Of a stretch of 64,000 nucleotides of DNA, positions 1-11,655 are shown one piece after another. A program made the position numbers and the translations under genes. The stretch lies in assembly GCA_036365515.1 (NCBI GenBank), contig CM070873.1, forward strand, positions 215,745,376 through 215,809,375, in the 5' to 3' direction. The notes under the pieces are model-generated. The model had not been told where the DNA came from. It did no database searches and saw nothing but the letters and a program-made list of their open reading frames with translations. This DNA comes from Torymus aiolomorphi (lineage: Eukaryota; Arthropoda; Insecta; Hymenoptera; Torymidae). Every line of letters begins with the position of its first letter. The first letter of the stretch is position 1.

Positions 1-8
1 AGTCCTAC

Positions 9-378
9 TTTACCGCTAACCCTATTTTATCAGCGGAACATGTCAAAATAATTAATATAAATAAAAGGATAATGATTTGCGTCTTAAACAAATTCACTTG
101 CTCTGCGTAATCCTCTAATACATCGTTCTACGAAGTTTTGAGACAAAAAAAACGACGACACCTTTGTTTATTTTTGGAACGAAAATTAACGAAAATTAAC
201 CAAATTTCGTTCCAAAAATAAACAAAGGTGTCGTCGTTTTTTTGCCTCGAAACATTGTAGAATGATGTATTACACCATTACGTAGGGCAACTGAATTTGT
301 TCAAGGCGTAAATCGTTATTCTTTTATTTATATTAATTACTTTTACATGTTCCGCCGATAAAACAGTGTTAGTATAGT
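9..378. repeat. Foldback palindrome (MITE-like), left window edge
   Basis: The left half (about 20-185) reappears as its imperfect reverse complement in the right half (about 215-372). Both arms contain the ACGACGACACCTTTGTTTAT block next to the centre near 200, and the arms differ by scattered substitutions and small indels. The outer arm sequence around GCGGAACATGT at 35-45 pairs with ACATGTTCCGC at 345-355. No coding sequence is present. The ends are not clean and the left limit is close to the window edge, so no target-site duplication can be claimed. It sits directly beside a second palindromic element. Confidence 0.7.
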
Positions 379-393
379 GCGACACTCCCTTAA

Positions 394-771
394 GGGGATG
401 CCTTACTCGTACTATTACCGACCGAGCAATTCACACAGTTTCAAGCTGATTAAAAATAAAATACGTCGAATCACAAAAAATCAAGAGAACACTCTTCTGT
501 GTTTTTTAACGTTCTATCATCCAGTCAAAGTTTGGAGTCGAAATATCAAGCCGTTTTTTCAAAAACTTTGAACGAAATTAAATTAAATTTCGTTCAAAGT
601 TTTTGAAAAAACGGCTTGATATTTCGACTCCAAACTTTGACTGGATGATAGAACGTTAAAAAACACAGAAGAGTGTTCTCTTGATTTTTTGTGATTCGAC
701 GTATTTTATTTTTAATCAGCTTGAAACTGTGTGAATTGCTCGGTCGGTAATAGTACGAGTAAGGCATCCCC
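394..771. mobile_element. TTAA-flanked palindromic MITE, copy 1
   Basis: A nearly perfect palindrome of 378 bp centred near 582. Ends are GGGGATGCCTTACTC and its complement, flanked by TTAA at 390-393 and 772-775. TTAA duplication is typical of piggyBac (also Kolobok) transposition, so this is probably a non-autonomous foldback MITE of such a family. Because it is a palindrome, both strands read the same short open frame, which is not a gene. A second copy interrupts the LRR gene at 49484-49860. Confidence 0.8.
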
Positions 772-775
772 TTAA

Positions 776-2237
776 GTTTCATGTCAATAAAATGTAGATG
801 CCAATGTGATCCATTGGAAACATTTTCTTTTCATTGATCATCAACTTCCCCTTAATAAATAATTGCAATTATAATAACATTGCGTTATATGTATAGCTCT
901 TGATTAATGCATAAATATTTCAGTTTTCAATTTGTCAGAAATGGTTGGATCTCTTAGCTGACTTTTTACTTAACAGAACTTGCATTATTGATAATCGCTT
1001 TATCTCCGCCTTCGCAATTGGTACATCCACAAATAAACATCACGAAGAAGAAAGATTAACTCGACATTATTACAGTTAACTACTGCGGAATTCTTTTTGG
1101 TTCTTAATCTCATATTGGATTGGCCTACTTCAGCAGATTTTACAGGCCATGAAAATTGAAATTCTTCCCAGTGGAAGGGAACTGCTATGCTTCATCTTTA
1201 CATATATAATTTATAACGATTTTTCCAGCGGGAAACTTAATTCAACGCATGCTATACAAAGTTCGCAATTACTCGCTTTCACGTGGTGACAATGCGACGG
1301 TGGCACGTAATGAATGTTACTCTCGGCAAAATGAAAAGTGTGATTTTTCACTCGCAATGTGCGTGTTAATCTTTTCGTGAAAGTATAGAAAGAATGCTTT
1401 ATTACAACTTGATTAATGAGCGGTGGGAACAGCCAACTCAGAACTTTTAGATTTAATTTAATAATAGGCATTCGAATGTCTACAAGTAGTGCTCTAAGTG
1501 ATATGGAATAGCTTACAGGGGAAGGCATATAAGGGCAGACCTTTTTAGATTTGCACAAGAATCAGGGTTAATTGATTTTATAAGGCGAGTGCTATCTTAT
1601 CTCTAGAAACTTTGAACGGGCCGGATCGATAAACCTTTCAATTATATTTAATTATTTTCTAATCCTTCAATCAAATCATGAAGATCCCTTTAATTAATTA
1701 TTAAATCAGATTATTAATAATATTAAACATTAAATCTGAATAAATGCGTTGTTATACATACAAATTCTCCTATTCAAATTTGACTGGATCTTCGTGGAAA
1801 CTGCGCCACGAAAGGAATATAACGCAATAAATATGCGAGTGCTGTACGAATATAAAAAAATGAAACAACTGCGGGATAAATAATTTTTGCTTTGTATCAT
1901 TATCAGTGTAAATAGACGGCAATCGATACTCAGCGCGAATATTATGCTACCTTTACGAATATTTCAGGACGGAAATAAAATTACTTTGAATAAATAAACG
2001 AAAATAAACGAGAGCGAGAGGTCTCAATTTTCAGTATCAAAAACAAACATTAATAATTCAGCCGCTGAATATTCTCTATCACAAGCTTTGAAGTGAAATC
2101 CCCAAATGGCTCTTTCACATACTGTCGCATCGACAAGGATAATCCCTCTTGAAATATGGATCGTTCAATTTATATTCTGAGAAATTCGTCATTGTCAATT
2201 TCCTGTTAATACGACGCACAATGTGCCTCGTACTAGG

Positions 2238-2243
<6 letters not shown>
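776..2243. other. AT-rich noncoding stretch
   Basis: I see no exon with convincing protein similarity, no RNA gene and no repeat. It is upstream of the IQ-protein exon on the same strand and may be intronic to that gene. Confidence 0.4.

Positions 2244-2323
<80 letters not shown>
2244..2323. repeat. (AC)n microsatellite, about 40 units
   Basis: An uninterrupted run of AC dinucleotides about 80 bp long, preceded by TATAT. Open frames through it (poly Cys-Val) are artefacts. Confidence 0.95.
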
Positions 2324-2325
<2 letters not shown>

Positions 2326-2559
2326 TAAATTGAAAATCCAAACTTTTCACATGTCTACGTCTTCCTGCCCTTCTCTATATCAATCAAAAATTGACAAAAT
2401 AAATGATATACCGGTGCCAATTATTTGTTAGGAAGAAAATTTCAAGGATAAAATAATCTTAGAGAACATGAATTGGTACTAGAATATGAAAATCCAAAGA
2501 TCAAAATATCCCGAGTTGTCAACGTAAAAGTTGAAGTGCAAAGCAGTGATAAATTTATA

Positions 2560-3160
2560 TATTCATGTATTCGGCCCTTTGCAATATGGAAATTCGACAG
2601 TTAAAAAATTTCGAAAGTATCGAGGGTGTGAAGAAGCGCGCAGCTGTGTGGCGGCAAAAAACGCGTGACAAACGTCGGGCTCCTCACGTTCTCTTCGAGG
2701 CCCGCCATGTCAGTTTTCGACTGGTGTTTAACACCCTCTCTATCTCCGAGCGGCACTTTCAGGGCGCGGTTTAGAGATAGGCGGCGCGCGGCGTCTAGAA
2801 GCCGATTCACCGTCAGAGACGTTTTACGAGGGAAAAGCCACGGCGGCTGTCGAGAATACTTGCGCCGCGCCCGACGAAAACGACTGAGAAGCTCGGCGAT
2901 TTCCTCGAGGCGTTATGCCTGCAGCCCCGAGTTCTCTCCCTCTCCCTTCCTCTATGTATACGTTGTACGTGCAGGAGAGCGCGCCCGGGAAATTTATCGG
3001 GGATGTGTGTCGCGACGCTTTCGTGCGGCTGAACTGACATTTTTGGTGCACCCGCGAGATCCTCAAGGGTTAGGAAAATGTACATATACCCACCTCGCCC
3101 CGTGTGAGGGGTGTTTGTGCTACGGGGGAATTTATTGATTTTTTCGCCAGGGCGAAATGG
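2560..3160. other. GC/CpG-rich island, possible regulatory DNA
   Basis: This block is much richer in G+C and CpG than its flanks and lacks stop codons over 70-160 codons in several frames on both strands. That is expected from composition rather than coding. No domain is recognisable. It could be a promoter, enhancer or untranslated exon. Confidence 0.3.
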
Positions 3161-3340
3161 GAAGAGCTAGCAGCCGGGAGAGGAATGTTTCGAGGCTGCA
3201 TCGACACTTATGTGCAAATTGAATTTCTCCTGCAAAATTGGAAAGCTCTTGCTTGCATATCAAATGTCGACATTCAATTACTCAAGCGTATTCCTCTTTG
3301 CTTACTCGTCGTTTCATTAATTGCTAGATTTTTATATTAA

Positions 3341-5470
3341 CGTGTGATTATTTTTTAATAAAAGTTTATAACATGTTGATAGGATTAGGGATCGCAGGGA
3401 CAGATTGGCTATAGGGACAGTAGGCATATTGTCTCTATAGCAAAGCTGCCTTGGTATTCCATACTCAATAATTTTAGGTTTCTCTTTGACACCTTACATA
3501 TCTTTTATTTTTGTGTAATCTATTAATTTTCCTCGTGAGTTTAAGCAATCAAACTAGTAAAAATATCTAGATATCATATTTCACACGCGCTTATCCCCAA
3601 AACTATATATTTCATGACTGCAGCTATTTTACCATCCAAGTAATACCCACTTATTTGCACATAATTGCGAATGGCGTCACATATCTAAGCGAGAAATGAG
3701 TTCAACATCGTTGAAATAATAACGAGGCTACTTGACAAAGCATTAATTTAATAAATAATTTCTTATAATATTTGATTATTTACAAACTTTATTTCTTGTG
3801 CAAAAAAAAATAATACAATGAAAATGACGGAATTTCGCTTGTAAACTAGTTGTATGAATGTATACATCAGTGAATATATTGTTGACTATAAAGGGGAAAA
3901 TTCATTTAATTGCAACGTAAATTAAATGACCCCTTTCCTTGTAGAGCGAGAATATTACATAAATAACTAAATTAATTATTTCAACGAAGTTCCTATTAAA
4001 TCACGTTATTATTTCATATTCATCAAGGCGTACATCAAATTTTATGCATTTTACACATTTACTAGTATTTAAAATAATGTGTAAGTTATTATAAAGGAAA
4101 AAGTAATTATTTTAAACTGAACTATAACTCTACATTTTGCGGATTTCCATAATACTTTTACCCACGAACTTTGTCACCATTAGTACATTTTACTCATTAT
4201 ATGTTTTAAAATAAACTATTGCGTTTTTCGATTCAACCTTCTAACTTTTTCAATAAGCAGAAAATATTTAAATAACCGTGCTCTAATTAAACAAAGATAA
4301 CTTTCCCCCCTGTGCAAGTTTCTGTAATAAAAAAGCTCCCGACCTCAAACATTTTTATCAATTCTTTCAGGAAATATTTAGTATGAATTTTCGCTCGCGG
4401 AAACGAGAGCAAAGTTTTAAAGTATACTCGGAAGATTTGAACTTGTCCCTCCCGCGAGACGTGCATACGCTCACTCAGGCGAACAACGACGTGGAAAAAA
4501 GAAAGAAATTTTCCCCAGCCAAAACCTCTAAGGATAGCTAAAAGTCTAATGCATAAGAGATTCCTTTAATTTCGGAGGCATGAATTTTTATGTTGATTGT
4601 GTTTTTATGGGAATTGGCTATTATAGGCTTTTTGAAAGTGATTCAGAAGTACTAGCTCTAAAAATTGTGCTCTTCTCGTCACTAACAGACTTTTAATCAG
4701 TAATTTAATAGCAAACTTCTGGACACAATTCATTATACTCACAGACATTGTTCTATTTTTCATTCCCTAAAATCAAGGCTTTACTCAAAAAATAATAGTC
4801 TAATTTTATCAGTATACATTATCTATTATATTTAATGAAAAATCTTTAATTAAGTTTCTGTGTCGTAAATTCAATTTAGATATGTCGGCGATCGAGCGCA
4901 TTGTTTATCAAAATAAAACTTTTCACAAATTCCATAACCATTTTAACTATTTAAGCCGGCATGCAGTTATCTGACGTTGTTCAAATTGCTTGCCAGAATA
5001 GAAATAGCGAGGCGAAAATACATGAAATAGTTTTCTGAAAAGGACGTGAAATTAATTTCTAACTATTTATTTGGGAAAAGGCGAACTTCAAACCCTTCAT
5101 ATATAAAAATACTATATATATTCTGAGTAATTTTTTTGATCGATTCCATTAGTATTAGACGCTTATTTCATTAAATAATTTCTAAATAAAATGTCAAGTT
5201 AGTGTAATAAAAAAAAGTGAAAATACTGTGAGCATGCGGGGCGTTGTAAATTATTTTGAACGTACACGGAAAAAAACGTAAGCTCAGCGTCGGCGGAGAG
5301 CATGAGAGGATGGTTGATAAAGGTTGAGGTGATTAAATAAATGCGTAATAACAATAATAATTAAAGTTAAAATAAAATACTTCTGAAAACACGGTAGAGC
5401 AAAATGTAAACTAAAAAAAATCAAGAAAATTTAAATAAACAAAAAAAAAAAATGAAATGAAGTGAAATGT
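3341..5470. other. AT-rich noncoding stretch
   Basis: A/T runs and scattered stops in all frames. I find no exon, repeat or RNA gene here. Confidence 0.4.
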
Positions 5471-6010
5471 GATTCGCGGTTGCGTATGATTCGCTGGCTC
5501 GCGAGACTCGTGTGAGGTCCTCGTAGTGGGAGAGTCCCTCGCCCTTTTCCCCGTTGACTCCAAAACGTATTTCGGAGTTGTCCCTGTATGCCCTGGTGCG
5601 GACGAAGTCCGCGCTAGGCGAGGGAGCGGGGAACTCCTTATGCCAAGAGCGACGTAGTCGCTGGCGGCGGGAGTCAGGCGAGATCTTCTCCGAGGGAGAG
5701 TTCTGGCAGGGACTCTTGGCCAGGTGGTCCGTCTCCAGCATCGCGCGGAGAGCGAGTGTGCTCTGAAAAATCGGAGCACAGCAAAATACCTCGGTAGCGG
5801 TCGGGGGCGAGTGTTCGCGCGCGCTGATAGGTCGCCGCATGGCGGCGTAAAAAGGTCGGCAGATAGGTTGCCGATGGGGTTGCGAGCGGCGCGCTCCCCT
5901 CCCCGTAAGTCCGAGGGCGCGGCCCGTCGGTCGAGTCGTGACACGAGCTTCTCCGAAGCTCGCGGGTGCATAAACGTTCGATACGTTCGGGGAAAAAGTT
6001 GGGCTCGAAC
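5471..6010. other. Sharp GC-rich block of unknown origin
   Basis: About 540 bp of GC-rich DNA bounded abruptly by A/T runs. It is open over 186-220 codons in two minus frames and 70-101 codons in two plus frames. The translations are Arg/Ser/Pro-rich and resemble no family I know, and simultaneous openness in several frames points to base composition. An untranslated exon, regulatory island or TE fragment are all possible. Confidence 0.3.
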
Positions 6011-6559
6011 TAATTTCCCAAACTTTTAAAATAAAAAAATAATCTAAGTCCGCAACGGTTGCCGACGTCAATATTTTTAGCAATTAATGGTATACACCTT
6101 TTTAAAAATAAATACGGTTATAAAATTTGCTAGAATTGTAGCAATTTCTACGAGTCACTTTACCAAAAATTACGAGACCTACTTCTGCTAACGACAGCTC
6201 TTTGCATTTTTTTTCAAATACAAAACATTATTTATTTCTTCTACTTAATGTACATTTACAACTAAAATATAACGTCGGTAATATAGATTACGAAAAAAAA
6301 TTTTTTTAATTGTAAATTTCCGCTTTAGTTTCCGAAATACTAAAATTTGGTAAAGTGGATTCTAAAATTCAATACATTTCGAGTATGTCCCCGGTTTTCT
6401 ATACAGTTTACTAAATTGTAGTCATTGAACGAGTAATTTTGACTGGAAACAATTTTTCCGTGTAGCGTAAAGTAATAAAAGTCTCTTTGCCCCGAAGGCC
6501 CCATGACAAGAGAGCGTTGTAGATTAATCCGTGTATCTTTCGCTTTTGCGTGTTCGCAG

Positions 6560-6703
6560 GTAACAGACGCGGTGAACGAGCTCGAGGGGATAGACCTCTC
6601 GGACCCGGACCTCCACAAGGCCGCGACGAAGATCCAGGCGAGCTTCCGCGGCCACAAGGTCCGCCAGGAGGTGACCATCCCCGGCACGGACGAGAAGAAC
6701 TAA
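6560..6703 (+). CDS. igl: Terminal coding exon of igloo/GAP-43-like IQ-motif protein
   Basis: A 3' splice site (TTCGCAG, ending at 6559) opens a 47-codon exon in phase 0 that ends with TAA at 6701-6703. Residues 19-37 of the exon read HKAATKIQASFRGHKVRQE, a textbook IQ motif (IQxxxRGxxxR; I25, Q26, R30, G31, R35). The preceding AATKIQASFRGH is the calmodulin-binding signature of neuromodulin/neurogranin and of insect igloo. It is known that such IQ segments bind apo-calmodulin at neuronal membranes. An acidic run (ELEGIDLSDPDL) precedes the IQ helix, and a short hydrophilic tail follows it. The exon is strikingly G/C-rich at third positions against AT-rich flanks, as expected for a conserved exon. 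Upstream exons are not recognisable in 1-6559, so only the C-terminus is present. The IQ assignment is firm; the igloo orthology is inferred from the flanking residues. Confidence 0.75.
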   Translation, partial: VTDAVNELEGIDLSDPDLHKAATKIQASFRGHKVRQEVTIPGTDEKN

Positions 6704-7353
6704 ACGGGCGCCGGCCGCGGGTCGCCGGGCGCATCATGCATTTAACGCCGAAGAGTCACTTACACACACTAACACACCGGTACCCAAGAGACAGAAAGAG
6801 TTGCCATCGAACGCCCGGAAGGCGCAAATCGCATCGCGTAACCTCTCCCGTGTCGTGCTATCCGCCAGAGACATCCTTTAATTGCGTAGCTCGTCCAAGG
6901 CGTGCATACAATGTCAATGTTTTTGTAATGTTTCTCGAAACAAATCATTGCGTATTATATATCAACCAGTCGAGTGTTAATTATTCCTAGAGTCTGTACA
7001 TTATTTCATAATGAGGCTTCTTTTTTATTTCGCTTAATACACGTGCATGAAGAACACTATATGAATATTATGCCTCGAAATCGGAGTAGAAGATATAGAT
7101 TTCAGCCGTTTATCTCCTCCCAAAGCAAAAACATTTACTGCGCGCCGCTGGGAGAAATGTCAACTGCGAGAAAATTCCAGCCACGCGGAATGTACATTTA
7201 TGAGAACACCTTGTCAATAATGATGTACTGGAAATGCAAAGCAAGAAAACGATTGGACGATACTACCAAACTGCATAAAAAGAAAGATATATATATATAT
7301 ATATATACATAGCGCATACACTCACACGTACACACACCTCTTCATTTGTTCAA
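6704..7353 (+). other. Probable 3'UTR of the IQ-protein gene
   Basis: No coding sequence follows the TAA at 6701. The stretch includes a TA dinucleotide run near 7288-7308 and leads to an AATAAA hexamer about 650 bp downstream. Inferred as 3'UTR from position alone. Confidence 0.4.
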
Positions 7354-7359
7354 AATAAA
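7354..7359 (+). terminator. Candidate poly(A) signal (AATAAA) for the IQ-protein gene
   Basis: AATAAA followed within 10-20 bp by a T/G-rich stretch (GTTTTCTTGTTCC). It is the first well-placed hexamer downstream of the stop codon in this strand. Confidence 0.4.
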
Positions 7360-7372
7360 AGTTTTCTTGTTC

Positions 7373-10300
7373 CTCCTGACGAATGATGTTCGAGAGTAAA
7401 GAGGAAAAAGAAGAAACAGTTTGAAAATGCGTGTACCTGCGTATTTTTGAGATTCGACTTATATATTATTAATATAATGACTATATAAATATAAAGATTC
7501 TACATAGCGAAGTGACGCATTAACGCAACGCTTCGATTAAACGCAAAAAGGGAACAAAAATTCTTTTCTCCTCTCTCTGTACGTCTCCACTTCTTCTCTT
7601 ATATATACGATACCGACTATACATTACACGTGCATTCGATGAGGAAAAAAGGCCAGGAGGAAGCGTCGAGATAGGAAAAATTCTTTGCTGATCGAACCTT
7701 GCGGACGTAGTAGTATTCCACGCGTGCGCCATTGGAAAAATTGAATGAAGCGCGTCTTAGCTGCACGTTGTGGGTGTATATCGCAGACACACACACACAC
7801 AGACACAGACAAATCCAATAGCTCGTACACCACCTCGGGTTTTAATCTGGAAAATTATATACCAGCAAGCCGCGTACGCGACGCTCGGCGCGTACAGATA
7901 TACTTCGATCGCGTGAATTTTTCAACTTTTGTTAACACACAGCTACAAACAAAGTGCAAAGTTAACTTTCTTTTTCATTAAAATTAGACGTATAATAAGG
8001 AATTGATTTTAAAACCTTCTCTGCTATCCATATAGTTGAACGAGCTGTTGACCAAAGACTTCTTTTTTTTTTTTTTATTAAAATCATGATTTTTTATTAC
8101 ATGTGTAATAAAAATACCAAGTATTTCGAAAATTAAACCATAAAGTTGCTTAATAAATAAAATAAAGTTCCTCCATGAGGAAGCGATTGTCGTTTTCACA
8201 GTCTTTTACTTCACGGAAATGAAAGGCTTCCAAGAGGCATAATCGCATACAAAGATTCCGTATATTTCATTTCATAATCGTTCAGTACATAACTATTTAC
8301 TAATACAACATTATATAAAACGTAAAAATACTTTAAGCATTCTAAAAGTCCTAGTCGACTGGACCTTAGCAACAAATGATAATCACTCGAAAGTCCCGTG
8401 ATCGTTTTTAAATTTTTCAAATAGCGATTTAAAACTAAAATTTAGACATTGACAAAAATGTTCTCTATCAGAGAGACTAACATTAAATAAAATTAGATTT
8501 ACCTTCGTAAAGCAAAACTAAATAGGAAAAATCAAAAGGATATTCGTTGCATTTAATAGGGGCTCAAGAGGAAAACCTGAGAAAAACGCAATAACTCTTG
8601 GCTAATTTAATTAAAACTGGCCAACTGAACGACCAAAATGACTATTACGATGCCTAATGATGATATTAAAAATTAATGCATTGCCGTGAAAATGAAAAAA
8701 GTATATAAATGTAGAACAAATATAAACTTTATTCGTTTGCGCTCTAAAGTTAAATGAAAATTGTGTAATTTTGTTGCGCGTGACTAAGATATCGAAACGC
8801 AAATTTATTTTCTAAGATACTTAAAATATATATGAAGTAACAAACAATGGTGGCGCCTGTATACATACTGCATGTGAATTCAAGAGGCAAAAGATAAAAC
8901 GTGCAACGATTTTACGCGCTAGACTCGCTTTTATTGTTATCACAGCTCCAAGTCTAGTCCACTTTGATATTATTATTAATTGTCAAATGTTTTTCTCATA
9001 GCTGTGTTGTATTTTAGTCATAAGTGGAATTTAAAACATTGTTCTGTTTGTCTCATCTTTATTAAGAATGTTACAGGCATTTTTACTTACTTATTATATT
9101 GTCAGCATTTTTATGAATTTACGCTAAAAATATATATATAATACAGTTCAATTGTTCAGTTGACTATTTAAGTCATAAACGTGATAAGAAAATATGAGTT
9201 CTATGCGAGGATGGACCAAACAGTATAAGTTGTTCGCAGAATTTTAAATAAAAATATTCGGACGATATTAATTATATTACCAATTGGCAAGAAAACTAGA
9301 AAGTTTAAAGAATAATAGAAGCAGTTAAAGAGAATATGTCAAAATGTGGCTTGAAAATAAACTTAATTAAAATGACTGACTAAATGTGGATAAACTTCAG
9401 TCCGAAGCACTTTTCGAAATTAAAATTCTGCGGCTACCAAGAAATTCTCAGCCCAGTTCCACTTGTGTGTCAGATTATCGTGAGCTTGTTTTTAGCGGGC
9501 CTAAAAACTGCATACAAAATGAAAAAGATTCAAAGAGCAAATAAAACTCCCGTGTGTACAAACTACTTCACCATATTTTTCGCGCATTTCCTCATTCGAG
9601 CTCGAGAACTTGAATTGACTATTTGCTTTAGCCCTTATAATTCTCAACCGCTTTTCCACGTATCGCCACCACACACATGCCATCTCGGTGCAATGTAAGA
9701 AAATAAGTAATTTCAAACTGGTTAATTTTTGGGCGCAAGCGGTGTCAAAGTCGATATATACGTTACGTATTGGCCGTTTCCTTAAAACTTTGTTTCTCCG
9801 TGGTATTATAGTTTTGGAGATGCATAGACACGTCGCTTTTCCGTAGAGAGCTATCGCAAATAACGCCGTTATCGCGAAAAATGTCACGTCGAGTAAACAT
9901 ACCTATAACCTCCGACTTCGCCCCACCCTCTTCCACAATTCACCCCTTTCCCGACGCCTCTCCACCTCCCATCTCTTTCTTTGTCGTTCGAGCTGCTGCA
10001 TAAACGCGAGGAAGACTGCGAAGAGAGAGAGGGAAGCGCCCTCGCGAGGGACACATTCACACACAACGAGATAGATATCGATTTTTGTTCCTTCCTCTTC
10101 TTTTTCCATCTACGGATTACTGCTTGCGAGCACAAACACAGAGACACCCGCCCCCGCACACACACATACACGCACACACTCAAACACATGCCCAATTTCT
10201 AATTAATTTTTCACTACACTTTCAAAAGTTTTTCACATTTCAAGAGCTTTACGTTTTATTTTTCCAAATGTCCCTATATAGAAACTGGCATTGAATTGAT

Positions 10301-10802
10301 TGTTGAAAAAAGTAAATAACTTTAAGGTACACTTGTGCATTTATAATGCAGCGTAAAAAAAGGGTCGATGAACATTCAGGGTATTGATCTCGAACGACAG
10401 ACATTCCTCCTCTTTTTCCATTTATTTCTCTAGCGCAAAACTCACAATTTCTACTTAGAAACTAGTAATGCACGCGGTGCTAAAATTACGAGCTGAAATG
10501 CATTTTAGAAGAAAATGAAAAACTTAAAAATGTAACAAGCAGTTGTAATTATACTATTAAGCGAAACAATGGAAAATACAATGTAATCTGTTTGTTTAAA
10601 ATAAACTAATCACCTACCAAATAAACTTTTCTTTTAAATCATCCAATTTTTCATAATTTTGTATTCAAATTCCATCAGTAGTTATGTTCACTAAATGAAA
10701 TTATTTGCTTATAATATTCAAAAACTAATGTTACATTCATACTATTTTTCATACTATTTTACTTATATATATTTCTTTTGAAATTAGCGCTCATGCATAG
10801 AG
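7373..10802. other. Noncoding interval with short simple repeats
   Basis: Mostly AT-rich. Contains a short CA tract near 7785-7810, a T run near 8065-8080, and C/A-rich and GA-rich low-complexity stretches at 9925-10190. No exon or RNA gene could be supported on either strand. Confidence 0.4.
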
Positions 10803-10804
10803 TA

Positions 10805-11113
10805 CACCCGATGGACATTGATTCGTGTCGTTAGTGACCGTCATGCATAACGTTTTCAATTGTTTTATCGCATTTCTTATGATGTATATTAACGTTCAAA
10901 AGGTTATGCGTGACGGTCACTAACGGGGTACGTTCGACACGAATCAATGTCCATTGAGTGTACACCCAATGGACATTAATTCGTGTCGAACGTGCCCCGT
11001 TAGTGACCGTCACGCATAACTTCTTGAACGTTAATATACATAAGAAATGATAAAACAATTGAAAACGTTATGCATGACGGTCACTAACGATACGAATCAA
11101 TGTCCACCGGGTG
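10805..11113. mobile_element. Head-to-head dimer of a TA-flanked foldback MITE
   Basis: Two units, 10805-10960 and 10963-11113, lie in opposite orientation and are separated by a single TA. TA also flanks the pair at 10803-10804 and 11114-11115. Each unit begins CACCC, contains GTTAGTGACCGTCA in both arms, and is itself an imperfect hairpin around a loop holding CAATTGTTTTAT. The TA sites suggest Tc1/mariner-type mobilisation. There is no transposase. Confidence 0.75.
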
Positions 11114-11161
11114 TACATCACTACATACCTACATGGCTACATGGCTATATGCTATAAGTAA

Positions 11162-11309
11162 GGGTGCGATCCCATGGCGTTCCGAAAAATTAGACGGAAC
11201 CATTTAAGCCCGTGAGAGCGAGAGAGACATTCACGGAAGAACCTCTCTTTCGCACTCACGGACTTAAATGGTTCCGTCTAATTTTTCGGAACGCCATGGG
11301 ATCGCACCC
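11162..11309. mobile_element. TAA-flanked palindromic MITE (PIF/Harbinger type)
   Basis: A 148-bp near-perfect hairpin with ends GGGTGCGATCCCATGG and its complement, flanked by TAA at 11159-11161 and 11310-11312. A 3-bp TWA duplication and GGG-type ends fit PIF/Harbinger MITEs. The loop is GA/CT-rich. It lies about 350 bp upstream of the ZMAT5 start codon. Confidence 0.75.
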
Positions 11310-11312
11310 TAA

Positions 11313-11655
11313 TAAAATAATCTTTTTCTTTGCCCTGCAGGCGGCGCTGCTGGCATGCAATCGATCCGTTTAACTGACCTAACCTTCGCCAATTCACCAT
11401 TCCACAATCCACAATTGAGTTGCATAGTTGCACTGTATTGGAAACTTTCGAAAGTTAGTTTACATTCGGCAGTTACTTGATAAAGTTAATTAACACTCTT
11501 GGAGTTCTTGACTACTATAAATTTTAATAAGAGAAACTTTTTTACTTATTATTTGATAACATTATGTATTCCATAAGAACAAAAATTTGACATCTCAGAA
11601 AAAGTCAGTGCATTTTTAATATTTAAAGGTTAAAGGTTATAAAACTGTAATAACA
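11313..11655 (+). promoter_or_regulatory. Upstream region / 5'UTR of ZMAT5
   Basis: About 340 bp between the TAA-flanked MITE and the ZMAT5 start codon. No TATA box is obvious. Mostly AT-rich, with a short GC-richer segment at 11338-11360. The promoter must lie here or include the MITE; this is inferred from spacing. Confidence 0.35.

Noticed and set aside
377..782. Identical 62-64 codon open frames on both strands
   Set aside because: They arise because the sequence is a palindrome (TTAA MITE).
2115..2321. Cys-Val repeat protein
   Set aside because: Translation of an (AC)n microsatellite.
5411..6083. Overlapping 186- and 220-codon minus-strand frames
   Set aside because: GC-rich composition leaves several frames open on both strands, and the residues are low-complexity at the ends (Phe runs from poly-A).
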